Shown piece after piece: positions 17,161 to 25,824 of a DNA stretch of 64,000 nucleotides; positions within the stretch are counted from its first letter, which is position 1; the number at the start of each line of letters is the position of its first letter. This DNA comes from Rhizobium rhizogenes NBRC 13257. Lineage in GTDB: Bacteria > Pseudomonadota > Alphaproteobacteria > Rhizobiales > Rhizobiaceae. The stretch covers positions 40,574-104,573 of the forward strand of contig NZ_BAYX01000025.1 of assembly GCF_000696095.1 (NCBI RefSeq), read 5' to 3'. A model generated the notes under the pieces. It made no database searches. It saw only the letters and a list, made by a program, of their open reading frames with translations, and was not told where the DNA came from. The translations under genes were made by a program, and so were the position numbers.

Positions 17161-18582
17161 ATGCTTGGACTAACAGCACTCGAACTCGCCCGAATTCAAT
17201 TCGGCTTCACGATTTCGTTTCATATCATCTTCCCGGCGATCACCATCGGGCTGGCGAGCTATCTCGCCGTCCTGGAGGGTCTCTGGCTTTGGAAGAAAGA
17301 TGCGGTCTATCGCGACCTCTATCATTTCTGGTCGCAGATCTTCGCCGTGAATTTCGCCATGGGCGTCGTGTCCGGCCTGGTGATGGCCTACCAGTTCGGA
17401 ACGAACTGGAGTTACTTTTCCGCTTTCGCCGGAAGCATCACCGGGCCGCTTCTGACCTATGAAGTGCTGACCGCCTTTTTTCTCGAGGCCGGGTTTCTCG
17501 GCGTCATGCTGTTCGGCTGGAACAAAGTCGGACCCGGCCTGCATTTTCTGGCGACAATCATGGTCGCCATCGGAACGCTGATATCGACGACCTGGATTCT
17601 CGCATCCAACAGCTGGATGCAGACGCCGCAAGGCTTCGAGATCATCGATGGGCGGGTCATTCCCGTCGACTGGCTGAAGGTTATCTTCAATCCCTCCTTT
17701 CCCTACCGCCTTGCCCATATGACGGTTGCGGCCTATCTGGCGACCGCTCTGTTCGTGGCCGCCTCTGGCGCCTGGCATGTCCTGAACGGCCGCGCGACCG
17801 CCGCAACGCGCACCATGTTGTCCATGGCTCTGTGGATGGTGCTGATTGTCTCGCCGCTGCAAATCGCGATCGGCGATGCTCATGGCCTAAACACACTCGA
17901 ACATCAACCGGCAAAGATCGCGGCGATGGAGGGCCACTGGGAGAACAAGCCAGGCGAAAGCGTTCCCCTCATCCTGTTCGGCTGGCCGGACATGCAGGCG
18001 GAGACCACACGTTACGCCATTGAGATCCCTTACCTCGGCAGCCTCATCCTGACGCATGACCTGAATGGCCGGATCCCGGGGCTCAAGGAATTCGCGCCGG
18101 AGGACCGGCCGAATTCCACCATCGTCTTCTGGAGCTTCCGGATCATGGTCGGCCTTGGAATGCTCATGCTTCTTCTCGGCGTAAGCGGCCTTTGGATCCG
18201 GTGGCGCAAGCGGCTGTTTGATGCCCCCTGGTTCCTGCGTTTTGCCGTATTGATGGGGCCAACGGGGCTGATCGCCATTCTGGCCGGCTGGTTCACCACG
18301 GAGATCGGGCGCCAGCCCTGGATTGTCTACGGGATCATGCGAACGAAGGATGCCGTTTCCAATCATTCGGCGCTGACGCTATCGACCACACTGGTTGTCT
18401 TTATCGTCATGTATGCCGCCGTCTTCGGCACGGGCATCAGTTACATGCTCAAACTCGTCGCCAAGGGTCCGCAGCCTCATGACGGCGGCGGCCACGGTCC
18501 CGATGAAGACGGTCAGTCCAAGCGTCCTGCCCGACCACTATCGGCCGCGCCTGACACTATCGACCCTTCAATCGTGTCATAG
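17161..18582 (+). CDS. cioA: Cytochrome bd-type (cyanide-insensitive) quinol oxidase subunit I
   Basis: This 473-residue polytopic membrane protein carries haems b558, b595 and d and reduces oxygen with quinol electrons. It begins MLGLTALELARIQFGFTIS, which includes the His of the first helix. The conserved blocks SWMQTPQGFEI and GWFTTEIGRQPWIVYG are present. The periplasmic Q-loop after the sixth helix is short, as in the CioA branch rather than E. coli CydA. The first ATG of the usual CioA N-terminus was taken as start; an upstream in-frame start would add 11 residues. It is followed 26 nt later by cioB. Confidence 0.92.
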   Translation: MLGLTALELARIQFGFTISFHIIFPAITIGLASYLAVLEGLWLWKKDAVYRDLYHFWSQIFAVNFAMGVVSGLVMAYQFGTNWSYFSAFAGSITGPLLTYEVLTAFFLEAGFLGVMLFGWNKVGPGLHFLATIMVAIGTLISTTWILASNSWMQTPQGFEIIDGRVIPVDWLKVIFNPSFPYRLAHMTVAAYLATALFVAASGAWHVLNGRATAATRTMLSMALWMVLIVSPLQIAIGDAHGLNTLEHQPAKIAAMEGHWENKPGESVPLILFGWPDMQAETTRYAIEIPYLGSLILTHDLNGRIPGLKEFAPEDRPNSTIVFWSFRIMVGLGMLMLLLGVSGLWIRWRKRLFDAPWFLRFAVLMGPTGLIAILAGWFTTEIGRQPWIVYGIMRTKDAVSNHSALTLSTTLVVFIVMYAAVFGTGISYMLKLVAKGPQPHDGGGHGPDEDGQSKRPARPLSAAPDTIDPSIVS

Positions 18583-18608
18583 TCCTGAATAATGGAGGCT
18601 TGAAGCCA

Positions 18609-19616
18609 ATGGGAATAGACCTGCCTCTTCTCTGGGCGATCATCATCGGGTTCGGCCTGATGATGTATGTGATCATGGACGGGTTCGACCTCGGTATCGG
18701 CATCCTGTTTCCCTTCGTGCGCAACCGCGACGATCGCGACACGATGGTCAACACCGTGGCACCGGTTTGGGACGGAAACGAAACATGGCTCGCTCTCGGC
18801 GGCGCCGCGCTCATGGCGGCCTTTCCGCTGGCCTATGCGGTGATCTTGAGTGCGCTCTATCTGCCGCTTTTCCTGATGCTGGCCGGACTGATCTGGCGCG
18901 GTGTCGCTTTCGAGTTTCGGTTCAAGGCGGACGATGCGCATAAGCCATTCTGGGATAAGGCATTTGCGTGGGGATCGTTTATCGCGGCCTTCTCGCAAGG
19001 GGTTGCCCTCGGAGCCTTCATCAAGGGCTTCCCCGTTGAAAACAACGCGTTCACTGGCGGTGCATTGGATTTCCTGACGCCGTTCAGCCTGTTTACCGGT
19101 GCCGGCGTCGTCATTGCCTATGCGCTGCTTGGCTCCACCTGGCTGATCATGAAGACCGAGGGCGATCTTCAAAAACGGATGGTGAAGCTGGCCCGTCCGG
19201 TGACGATCATTCTTCTTGCCGTGATCGGCATCATCAGCCTGTGGACACCGCTTGCATATCCCGCTGTGGCTCTGCGCTGGTTCTCCATGCCCAACCTGTT
19301 GTTTTTCTCGCCGGTGCCACTGCTGGTTCTCATCACGACAGGGGCGATCCTCGGCGTCCTGCGCCGCGATCCGCATGCCGCTCCGTTCATCCTGGCATTG
19401 CTGCTGCTGTTTCTTGGTTATAGCGGACTTGCGATCAGTGTCTGGCCCAATATTATCCCGCCCGGCATTTCGATCTGGACAGCCGCCGCGCCTCCGGAAA
19501 GCATGGGTTTCACGCTGGTCGGCGCGCTCTTCGTCATCCCGTTCATCCTCGCCTATACGGCATGGTCCTACTATGTCTTTCGCGGGAAAGTGAAAACCGG
19601 AGAGGGATATCACTAA
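18609..19616 (+). CDS. cioB: Cytochrome bd-type quinol oxidase subunit II
   Basis: This 335-residue membrane protein pairs with subunit I. The N-terminal block MMYVIMDGFDLGIGIL and the following VAPVWDGNETWLALGG are diagnostic for CydB/CioB. About eight hydrophobic segments follow. The ATG lies 10 nt after GGAGG; a TTG nearer to that site is less likely. The stop overlaps the next start as TAATG, so the small third gene is translationally coupled. Confidence 0.92.
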   Translation: MGIDLPLLWAIIIGFGLMMYVIMDGFDLGIGILFPFVRNRDDRDTMVNTVAPVWDGNETWLALGGAALMAAFPLAYAVILSALYLPLFLMLAGLIWRGVAFEFRFKADDAHKPFWDKAFAWGSFIAAFSQGVALGAFIKGFPVENNAFTGGALDFLTPFSLFTGAGVVIAYALLGSTWLIMKTEGDLQKRMVKLARPVTIILLAVIGIISLWTPLAYPAVALRWFSMPNLLFFSPVPLLVLITTGAILGVLRRDPHAAPFILALLLLFLGYSGLAISVWPNIIPPGISIWTAAAPPESMGFTLVGALFVIPFILAYTAWSYYVFRGKVKTGEGYH

Positions 19617-19762
19617 TGGCGGACCGAGCGGCTCGCGCAAACACTTCATGGCTGCGCCGGATAGGCTGGCTCGTTCTGATCTGGGTCCTTAGCGTGATCT
19701 CCCTGGCCATCGCCGCGGCATTTTTTCGGTTGTTCATGAATTTGGCCGGCCTCACGCTTTGA
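19616..19762 (+). CDS. DUF2474-type small subunit of the bd oxidase (CydX-like)
   Basis: This 48-residue protein has one transmembrane helix (LVLIWVLSVISLAIAAAFFR) after a basic N-terminus (MADRAARANTSWLRRIGW). DUF2474 proteins occupy this place in cioAB operons and are the counterpart of CydX, which stabilises the haem d site. The overlap with cioB fits a fixed-ratio subunit. Confidence 0.8.
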   Translation: MADRAARANTSWLRRIGWLVLIWVLSVISLAIAAAFFRLFMNLAGLTL

Positions 19763-19901
19763 GGGCGACCGGCTTGCCCTATTCTGGAATGCAGCAGTCA
19801 AACACTGAAGACTGTTCAGGGGGCTGTAAACAGTTTCGTACGGTGCTTTGCCTTAAGCCACGAACGAAGCGGAACCGGCATTGAGACGTTGGAAAGCTAT
19901 T

Positions 19902-20264
19902 CTAGTGATCGGTATATGGGCATCCGGGGGTATTTTTCAGGATTACCTGAGCGTAGTCGCCCTCGCGCAATCCACCAACATAGACCCAGCGTGAGGAAAA
20001 ACGCTCGATGGCGGGTCTCTTCACGCCGTAGTCCCTCGCCCGCCGAAGCGCGTCCTCGGGCGAACAGCTGTCGTTGGAACGAGGCACATCGTTCCAGGAC
20101 GCCGGTGGCTCATAGCGAGGCCGCCGCTCCCAGGGCGGCGGCGGAGCATCTTCAGAACCCCATCCATCGCCCCAGACCTGGGCAGCAGCCGGCTCAACGG
20201 CGGCTATCGATGAACCGACGACCAGGAGACCGATCAAAGCAGCTTTCATGAAAATACCGGACAT
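19902..20264 (-). CDS. Secreted hypothetical protein, rhizobial type
   Basis: This 120-residue protein has an N-terminal signal peptide (MKAALIGLLVVGSSIAAVEP, cleavage after AAA-Q) and a proline-rich linker (SEDAPPPPWERRPRY). Its compact C-terminal domain contains ARDYGVKRPAIERFSSRW and two cysteines. I recall similar proteins as uncharacterised periplasmic proteins in rhizobia; no function is known to me. GGAGAGG precedes the ATG giving MSGIFMKAAL. It converges with the bd-oxidase operon. Confidence 0.65.
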   Translation of the reverse strand: MSGIFMKAALIGLLVVGSSIAAVEPAAAQVWGDGWGSEDAPPPPWERRPRYEPPASWNDVPRSNDSCSPEDALRRARDYGVKRPAIERFSSRWVYVGGLREGDYAQVILKNTPGCPYTDH

Positions 20265-20439
20265 CTTACCTCTCCTTCAAGCACTGAGACCCGAGTTGCG
20301 ACGTCACCATTATTCGGATTCTCATGAGAGTAGATACCGGAAGTACATCTTTTGCTGCGTTCGGTTTTATTCACTTTTATTGTGGAGTAGCGAACCGCTC
20401 CGGCAAACCCGGCGCAGTTCAGTCGAGGAATCTGGCGGT

Positions 20440-20640
20440 CTCAAGGGTACGCTGCGCGAGGTATTGGCTCATCCGTGCCCGGTGCTTGTGGATGTCGTCA
20501 CGGCGAAGCAGGAACTGACTATGCCGCTGAAGATCAAGCTTGAACAGGCCAAGGGCTTCAGCCTCTGCATGCTGAAAGCCATCATCAACGGTCGCGGTGA
20601 CGAGGTCGTGGAACTCGCCAAGACCAATCTCAGACTCTGA
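20440..20640 (+). pseudogene. C-terminal stump of a PoxB-like pyruvate oxidase
   Basis: About 66 codons match the end of PoxB-type thiamine-diphosphate enzymes: LREVLAHPCPVLVDVVTAKQ and then PLKIKLEQAKGFSLCMLKAI and GRGDEVVELAKTNLR. The rest of the roughly 570-residue enzyme is missing. The homology starts abruptly after GGLKGT. The next gene begins 14 nt downstream with its own ribosome site, so the original operon was probably poxB-FUSC. Confidence 0.75.
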
Positions 20641-20654
20641 TTGGAGAGCGACTC

Positions 20655-21179
20655 GTGACGGGAATGGATTTCGCCAGGCATATGGCCTTCGTATTGCGCT
20701 GCTCGGCTGCGGCGACATTCTCCTACATGCTGGCGTCGGCTATCGGCTTGCCACACCCGGTATGGGCGGCAATGACGGGGATTATCGTCTCCCAGGAAAA
20801 GCTCACCGAAACACGCAGCGCCACGGCCTGGCGGCTGGCCGGCACCGTGATCGGCATCGTCGCCGCCGTTGCCATTGGCAGTCTTGCCGCCCCACTCGGC
20901 GCCGATGTCGCAATCCAGATCGCCCTTGCCGTCGGACTCTGCGCCATCGTCGCCCGCCGCTATCCGGCGCTCAGGGTCTGCATGTGGACGGGGCCAATCG
21001 TGTTTCTGACGGCGAGCCCGGAGATGCCCATCCTCACCACCGGCCTCTATCGCGGCGGCGAAGTCCTTCTCGGCGGCCTGGTCGGCGCCGCATTGCATAC
21101 GATAGCGGAAGCGGCGATTGGACGCATGTTTGGCCAAATTGAGCCGGATTCTATCGATCCGCCGGCAAAACAGCAATGA
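20655..21179 (+). CDS. FUSC-family membrane protein
   Basis: This 174-residue protein has several hydrophobic segments and the block LPHPVWAAMTGIIVSQEKL, typical of the N-terminal half of fusaric-acid-resistance/aromatic-exporter (FUSC) proteins. It is much shorter than full efflux pumps (over 300 residues). The GTG start is 6 nt after GGAGAG. It follows the poxB stump and was probably in the same operon. The substrate is unknown. Confidence 0.65.
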   Translation: MTGMDFARHMAFVLRCSAAATFSYMLASAIGLPHPVWAAMTGIIVSQEKLTETRSATAWRLAGTVIGIVAAVAIGSLAAPLGADVAIQIALAVGLCAIVARRYPALRVCMWTGPIVFLTASPEMPILTTGLYRGGEVLLGGLVGAALHTIAEAAIGRMFGQIEPDSIDPPAKQQ

Positions 21180-21873
21180 CGCTGGGGCTCCTCCCAAAAC
21201 GCCTACCCGCCTCCACAATGACCTCCTCTCTTCCATTTGTGTTTCCATGCGGGCAACCAATGACACGAATGATGAACACGCGCTCATCATAGCTGCCATC
21301 AAAACAGAAATATGCCGCCGCCAATAATTTGGTACGCTGCCTTTAGGTTCCCTGAGTACCACGTCATCCTTCCTCAATCAGCACTTGGACAACCGTCGAA
21401 TGCGTGGGAGTAGAGGCTTGCTCGTAGGCCACGCTGTAGAGATACTGACAACATCGGCGAGCTCTTCGACTACCGCCACCGGTTCAAGCATTGATATGCT
21501 CGGAAACAAGCGAGCCGCGCGTTTGGGCCAAAACAAGGCCCATAACCGTCGCATTGATGATCGCAGCGTGATGGGTGCGATGCCATTGGCGCGCTTTGCG
21601 AAGCCTGTGATCGATGGCTGGCAGATTATCTGCTGTACCACAATGGCTGAAAGACAATGATAGTAGCCGCGCGCACCTCGATGCCGAGCAACAAAGGGTA
21701 TTTTGTCGACTGTTTCGAAGCGCTGTTGCGCGTCTGGAAGAGGTCTGGGGATGCTTTCTTTCCGGATGCCTATTGATCAGCATGTTGGAAGTTGTAAGCA
21801 GGAGTGGTCACCCGTCGTGGCCAAAGCCACTATCAATCCGCCAAGACGTAGATTTCGACAAAAGGATCTGCAT
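21180..21873. other. Intergenic stretch without a supportable gene
   Basis: Frames exist on both strands, including an 87-codon minus-strand frame at 21378-21641, but none shows a recognisable domain or a good ribosome site. It may contain decayed coding sequence. The LysR gene that follows starts only near 21874. Confidence 0.5.
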
Positions 21874-22791
21874 TTGGATCGCCTCGAATGCGACCGCATG
21901 TTCATCGCAGTCATCGACACCGGCAGCTTTGCGGCAGCCGCCACGCGTCTCGGCACGAGCGCGGGGCAGGCTTCAAAACTCGTATCGCGGCTTGAAGCAA
22001 ACCTGGGCGTGCAGTTGATCATGCGCACGACGCGAGCTCTATCGCTGTCGGAATCCGGGCGGGCATACTACGAGCGGATAAAGACACTGCTCGAGGAGTT
22101 TGATGATCTTGATGCGTCGGTGCGTAACGACTCGGGAGTGCCGTCGGGCAGGCTGCGGATCACTGCACCGCTCACGTTTGGCACTACTCAGCTGGCCTCG
22201 GTGCTGATCCAGTTTGCAACAGCCTTTCCGGACATCCAGCTGGATGTCAGCTTCTCCGACCGAATCGTCAATCTCGTAGACGAAGGATTTGACGCAGCGA
22301 TCCGCATCGGCCGAGCGGAAGACAGCAGTCTTATAGCACGCAAATTATGCGCCATAAGAGTTGTGCTCGTTGCGGCCCCCTCCTATCTGGATGGGCGTGG
22401 AATGCCGGCCGAACCGGCGCATCTAGCGCACCACGACTGCATCATCGACACAAATTTTCGGGATCCACTCACCTGGCGGTTCAAACACCATGCCGATCCG
22501 CAGGCGATTCTGGCTGACGTCCATGGTCGTATCCAGTTCTCCAACGCCGAGGCTTGCGTTGCGGCGGCCGAAGCCGGGCTCGGCATCGCCCGTGCGCCAA
22601 GCTTCGTCGCCGGCGCAAGACTACGGGCGGGTGCGGTCAGGCCAGTGCTCAGCGATTTCGAAGACGAACCCCGAGGCCTTTATGCCGTCTATCCGCCCGG
22701 TCGGCATCTGGCATTGAAAGTACGGGTTCTCGTCGATTTCCTGGCCAACGCCTTTCGCGGGCAACCGGCTTGGGACAAAAACTGGCCGTGA
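21874..22791 (+). CDS. LysR-family regulator of the DoxX/VOC operon
   Basis: This 305-residue LysR protein starts LDRLECDRMFIAVIDTGSFA. I chose the TTG because AAAGGA stands 8 nt before it and because relatives start MDRLECDRMF; the open frame extends 57 codons further upstream without homology. The helix-turn-helix contains GTSAGQASKLVSRLEANLG, of the CrgA/DsdC-like group. The inducer domain follows. The operon it probably controls starts 108 bp downstream in the same direction. Quinones or aromatic electrophiles are likely signals given those genes. Confidence 0.8.
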   Translation: MDRLECDRMFIAVIDTGSFAAAATRLGTSAGQASKLVSRLEANLGVQLIMRTTRALSLSESGRAYYERIKTLLEEFDDLDASVRNDSGVPSGRLRITAPLTFGTTQLASVLIQFATAFPDIQLDVSFSDRIVNLVDEGFDAAIRIGRAEDSSLIARKLCAIRVVLVAAPSYLDGRGMPAEPAHLAHHDCIIDTNFRDPLTWRFKHHADPQAILADVHGRIQFSNAEACVAAAEAGLGIARAPSFVAGARLRAGAVRPVLSDFEDEPRGLYAVYPPGRHLALKVRVLVDFLANAFRGQPAWDKNWP

Positions 22792-22899
22792 TTGATTCCA
22801 TTTTGGAAGCAAATATTATCTTGCGGGCGGGATAATCATCGATCTGGAAATGGGGCATATCCTTAGGCAGGAATTCACCCCAACAGACGAGACACCATC

Positions 22900-23307
22900 A
22901 TGATCGATAACCGCACCGCCCCTTATGCTGTCCTCATTCTGCGACTGGCACTTGGACTGCTCTTCCTTGCCCATGCCGGCTTGAAGATTTTCGTCTTCAC
23001 CCCTGCCGGTACGGCCGGCTTCTTCGCCTCCCTCGGCCTGCCGGGTTGGCTCGCCTATGTCACGATCGCATGGGAATTGGCCGGCGCGGTCGCGCTCATC
23101 CTGGGCATCTGGCCGCGTCTTGCAGCTATCGCCGTCATCCCCATCCTGCTCGGCGCGATCTCCAGCGTTCACCTTGCTGCCGGCTTCTTCTTCACCAATC
23201 CGAACGGCGGCTGGGAATTCCCGGGCTTCTGGATTGTCGCCCTAATTGTCCTGGCATTGAGCGGTGATGGCGCACTGGCGCTCCGCCCCACTCCTACCCG
23301 CAAGTAA
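22900..23307 (+). CDS. DoxX-family membrane protein
   Basis: This 135-residue protein has four hydrophobic segments and the DoxX pattern RLALGLLFLAHAGLKIFVF and GLPGWLAYVTIAWELAGAVA. DoxX-like proteins such as MhqP occur in quinone- and electrophile-response operons; the biochemical role is unclear. It is the first gene of a five-gene unit with short spacers. Confidence 0.85.
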   Translation: MIDNRTAPYAVLILRLALGLLFLAHAGLKIFVFTPAGTAGFFASLGLPGWLAYVTIAWELAGAVALILGIWPRLAAIAVIPILLGAISSVHLAAGFFFTNPNGGWEFPGFWIVALIVLALSGDGALALRPTPTRK

Positions 23308-23341
23308 CGTGCAGCCACAGACCAAACATCGGAGAACCGCG

Positions 23342-24202
23342 ATGAGCACGATTAAGAACCCTGCGGTCGGCATCGGAAAAGTCAGTCTCACCGTTCAGGA
23401 CCTTGATCGGATGAGCAGCTTCTACCAACAGGCAGTCGGCCTTCACCTGCTTCGTGGTGATGCATCAACGGTCGAGCTTGGTGTCGAAGGCAACACGCTT
23501 CTCGAGCTTCGCCGCGATTCTTCGGCGCGGCGGCGTTCGCCGCATGAGGCGGGGCTGTTTCACACGGCCTTTCTGCTGCCCACCCGCGCTGATCTCGGCC
23601 GCTGGATGAAACATGCGATTGAGACGCGCCCGCCGGTCGTGGGTGCCTCCGATCACAGTGTCAGCGAAGCGCTCTATCTTTCCGATCCGGAGGGAAACGG
23701 CGTGGAGATCTATGCCGATCGGCCACTGCTTTCTTGGCAGTGGAAAGACGGACTGGTCGACATGCCAAGCGACGAGCTCGATATTGACAGTGTGCTCGCC
23801 GCGGCCGGCAACGGCCGCTGGACAGGCTTTCCGGAGGGCTCAAAGGTCGGACATGTGCATTTGCAGGTGGGGGCGATCCCCGATGCCGAGGCCTTTTATA
23901 GCGAGATACTTGGGTTCGCCATCACATCGCGCTATCCCGGCGGGACGTTCTACGGAGCTGGCGGATACCATCACCATTTGGCAACCAACATCTGGAACAG
24001 CCGCGGCGCGGGTGAACGCAGCTACCCCAGCACTGGCCTTGCCAATATCGAAATCCTTGCAGATCCCGACTTTGCCGCATCGATCGGCGACCGGTCGGCC
24101 ACAGGGAATATACCAACCACCGGCATATCGCCGGGGCTCGTCCTGCGCGACCCCTGGGGCACAGAGATCACCATCGCCACGCCGACCGCAGAGATAATTT
24201 AG
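23342..24202 (+). CDS. Two-domain VOC protein, CatE/MhqO-like dioxygenase or glyoxalase
   Basis: This 286-residue vicinal-oxygen-chelate protein has two tandem domains (about 8-125 and 155-280). The second domain shows the metal set His in GHVHLQVG, His in HHHLATN and Glu in WGTEITIA, as in the catechol-2,3-dioxygenase-like CatE/MhqO group. Members of that group open hydroquinone or catechol rings. It lies 34 nt after DoxX and before a glutathionyl-hydroquinone reductase, which supports a quinone or hydroquinone substrate. Confidence 0.8.
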   Translation: MSTIKNPAVGIGKVSLTVQDLDRMSSFYQQAVGLHLLRGDASTVELGVEGNTLLELRRDSSARRRSPHEAGLFHTAFLLPTRADLGRWMKHAIETRPPVVGASDHSVSEALYLSDPEGNGVEIYADRPLLSWQWKDGLVDMPSDELDIDSVLAAAGNGRWTGFPEGSKVGHVHLQVGAIPDAEAFYSEILGFAITSRYPGGTFYGAGGYHHHLATNIWNSRGAGERSYPSTGLANIEILADPDFAASIGDRSATGNIPTTGISPGLVLRDPWGTEITIATPTAEII

Positions 24203-24212
24203 GAGTTCAGCC

Positions 24213-25172
24213 ATGCTTGTAGACGGAAAATGGACGGCTGACTGGCATCCGGTACAGGCGACCGATGCTAAGGGTGGCTTCGTGCGGCAGATTTCGGGCT
24301 TTCGCAACTGGATTACCCCCGACGGCAGCGCCGGGCCGACCGGCGAAGGCGGCTTCAAGGCCGAAGCCGGGCGCTACCACCTCTATGTTGGCTTGATCTG
24401 CCCCTGGGCGTCGCGAACCCTGATCGGCCGCGCGCTGAAGAAACTCGGCGAGACGATCTCCGTCTCCGTGGTCGAACCCGCACTTTCCGAACAGGGTTGG
24501 CGATTCGGCGACTATCCGGGCGCGGAGCGCGACTTACTGAATGGTGCCACCTACCTCCACGAGATCTATACAACCGCCGATCCGCATTACACCGGCCGCG
24601 CGACCGTGCCTGTCCTTTGGGACAAGGAGCGCCGCACCATCGTCAACAACGAGTCCGCGGATATTCTGCGGATGCTGAACTCGGGCTTCGGACCGCTCGC
24701 CGATGACACTGTCGATCTTTATCCGGAAGATCTGCGTGTCGACATCGACGCATTGAACGATTGCATCTACCCACGCCTCAACAACGGCGTCTACCGCACG
24801 GGTTTTGCGACGACGCAGCTTGCCTATGAAGAAGCCTTTGCTGAAGTCTTCACCATGCTCGACGAGCTCGAGACCCGTCTGGATGACCGTGGGCCGTTCC
24901 TGTTCGGTGAGAGGTTGACCGAAGCCGATGTGCGCCTGTTCGTCACCCTCATACGTTTCGACGCCGCCTATCACGGCTTGTTCAAATGCAATCTGCGCCG
25001 GCTTGCCGACTATGCCCACCTCAGCCACTATCTTGACCGGATTCTATGCGTCCCCGGTATCCGCGAAACGGTGAATATCGATCACATCAAACTCGGCTAC
25101 TACTCTATCAAAGCGCTCAATCCGACCGGTATCGTTCCCGTCGGCCCGCAGCTGCCCTTTGCAATCTCATAG
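24213..25172 (+). CDS. Glutathionyl-hydroquinone reductase (Xi-class GST)
   Basis: This 319-residue protein belongs to the ECM4/YqjG/PcpF group, which reduces glutathionyl-hydroquinones back to hydroquinones. The catalytic Cys63 is in GLICPWASRT. The blocks IVNNESADILRMLN and NDCIYPRLNNGVYRTGFA are characteristic. The start follows a GGAG site 10 nt after the VOC gene. Its position in the operon with a VOC dioxygenase and an esterase points to quinone recycling. Confidence 0.88.
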   Translation: MLVDGKWTADWHPVQATDAKGGFVRQISGFRNWITPDGSAGPTGEGGFKAEAGRYHLYVGLICPWASRTLIGRALKKLGETISVSVVEPALSEQGWRFGDYPGAERDLLNGATYLHEIYTTADPHYTGRATVPVLWDKERRTIVNNESADILRMLNSGFGPLADDTVDLYPEDLRVDIDALNDCIYPRLNNGVYRTGFATTQLAYEEAFAEVFTMLDELETRLDDRGPFLFGERLTEADVRLFVTLIRFDAAYHGLFKCNLRRLADYAHLSHYLDRILCVPGIRETVNIDHIKLGYYSIKALNPTGIVPVGPQLPFAIS

Positions 25173-25183
25173 AGGAAGTACCG

Positions 25184-25801
25184 ATGTCTACGCTCGCAGC
25201 CAATATGCTTGTTATCATGCTTCATGGTGTCGGCTCCAGCGGCAGCGACCTTGCACCACTTGCCAGCACCTGGAAGGGTAGCCTGCCGGGCGCCATCTTC
25301 GTCTTACCGAACGCACCCAGCCGCTCGAGCTTCGGCTCAGGGTATCAATGGTTCAGCGTCGCCGGCGTCACCGAAGACAATCGCAGTACACGCATCAGGG
25401 AGGCACGCGCTTCCTTCGATACGACGATCTCGGCGATCATCAAAGAGAACGGCTTTTCCGATCGGCTCGATCGCGTCGCTTTTGTCGGGTTTTCGCAAGG
25501 CACGATCATGGCGCTCGACGCGATTGCCTCGGGACGCTGGCCGGTCGGCGCCGTCGTCGGCTTCTCCGGTCGTCTTGCCTCGCCGCTACCGCTTCAGGCC
25601 GCCGTCTCGCCGCCGGTTCTGCTCGTGCATGGCAGCGTCGACCCGGTGATCCCGGCAGCGGAGACAACCAAGGCTGCCGCCCTGCTGCAGTCGCAAGGCG
25701 TCATGGTCGAAACCTTGGTCATACCCGGACTTGGCCACACAATTTCCGCTGACGGCGCGGCGCGAGCCGTCGCGTTCCTGGCTTCCGCCATGGCAAAGTA
25801 G
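25184..25801 (+). CDS. Carboxylesterase/phospholipase-type alpha/beta hydrolase (MhqD-like)
   Basis: This 205-residue hydrolase has the oxyanion segment MLHGVGSSGSD, nucleophile Ser104 in GFSQGT, acid Asp152 in GSVDPVIP and His184 in GLGHTIS, as in the YpfH/MhqD family. It probably hydrolyses small esters and has no signal peptide. It lies 11 nt after the reductase gene and 23 nt before the LLM gene. Confidence 0.85.
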   Translation: MSTLAANMLVIMLHGVGSSGSDLAPLASTWKGSLPGAIFVLPNAPSRSSFGSGYQWFSVAGVTEDNRSTRIREARASFDTTISAIIKENGFSDRLDRVAFVGFSQGTIMALDAIASGRWPVGAVVGFSGRLASPLPLQAAVSPPVLLVHGSVDPVIPAAETTKAAALLQSQGVMVETLVIPGLGHTISADGAARAVAFLASAMAK

Positions 25802-25824
25802 AAAAGAGACGACGGTCTTGGAGA

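Noticed and set aside
16961..17173. 70-codon frame before cioA
   Set aside because: A ribosome-like site exists, but the protein has no domain and overlaps the cioA start; kept only as a possible leader.
18513..19649. 378-codon minus-strand open frame opposite cioB
   Set aside because: Its translation is rich in Arg, Asp, Gln and His with no domain, while the plus strand encodes a clear oxidase subunit.
21378..21783. Minus-strand frames of 87 and 99 codons before the LysR gene
   Set aside because: No domain, no clear start signal and overlapping frames; possibly decayed sequence but not supportable.
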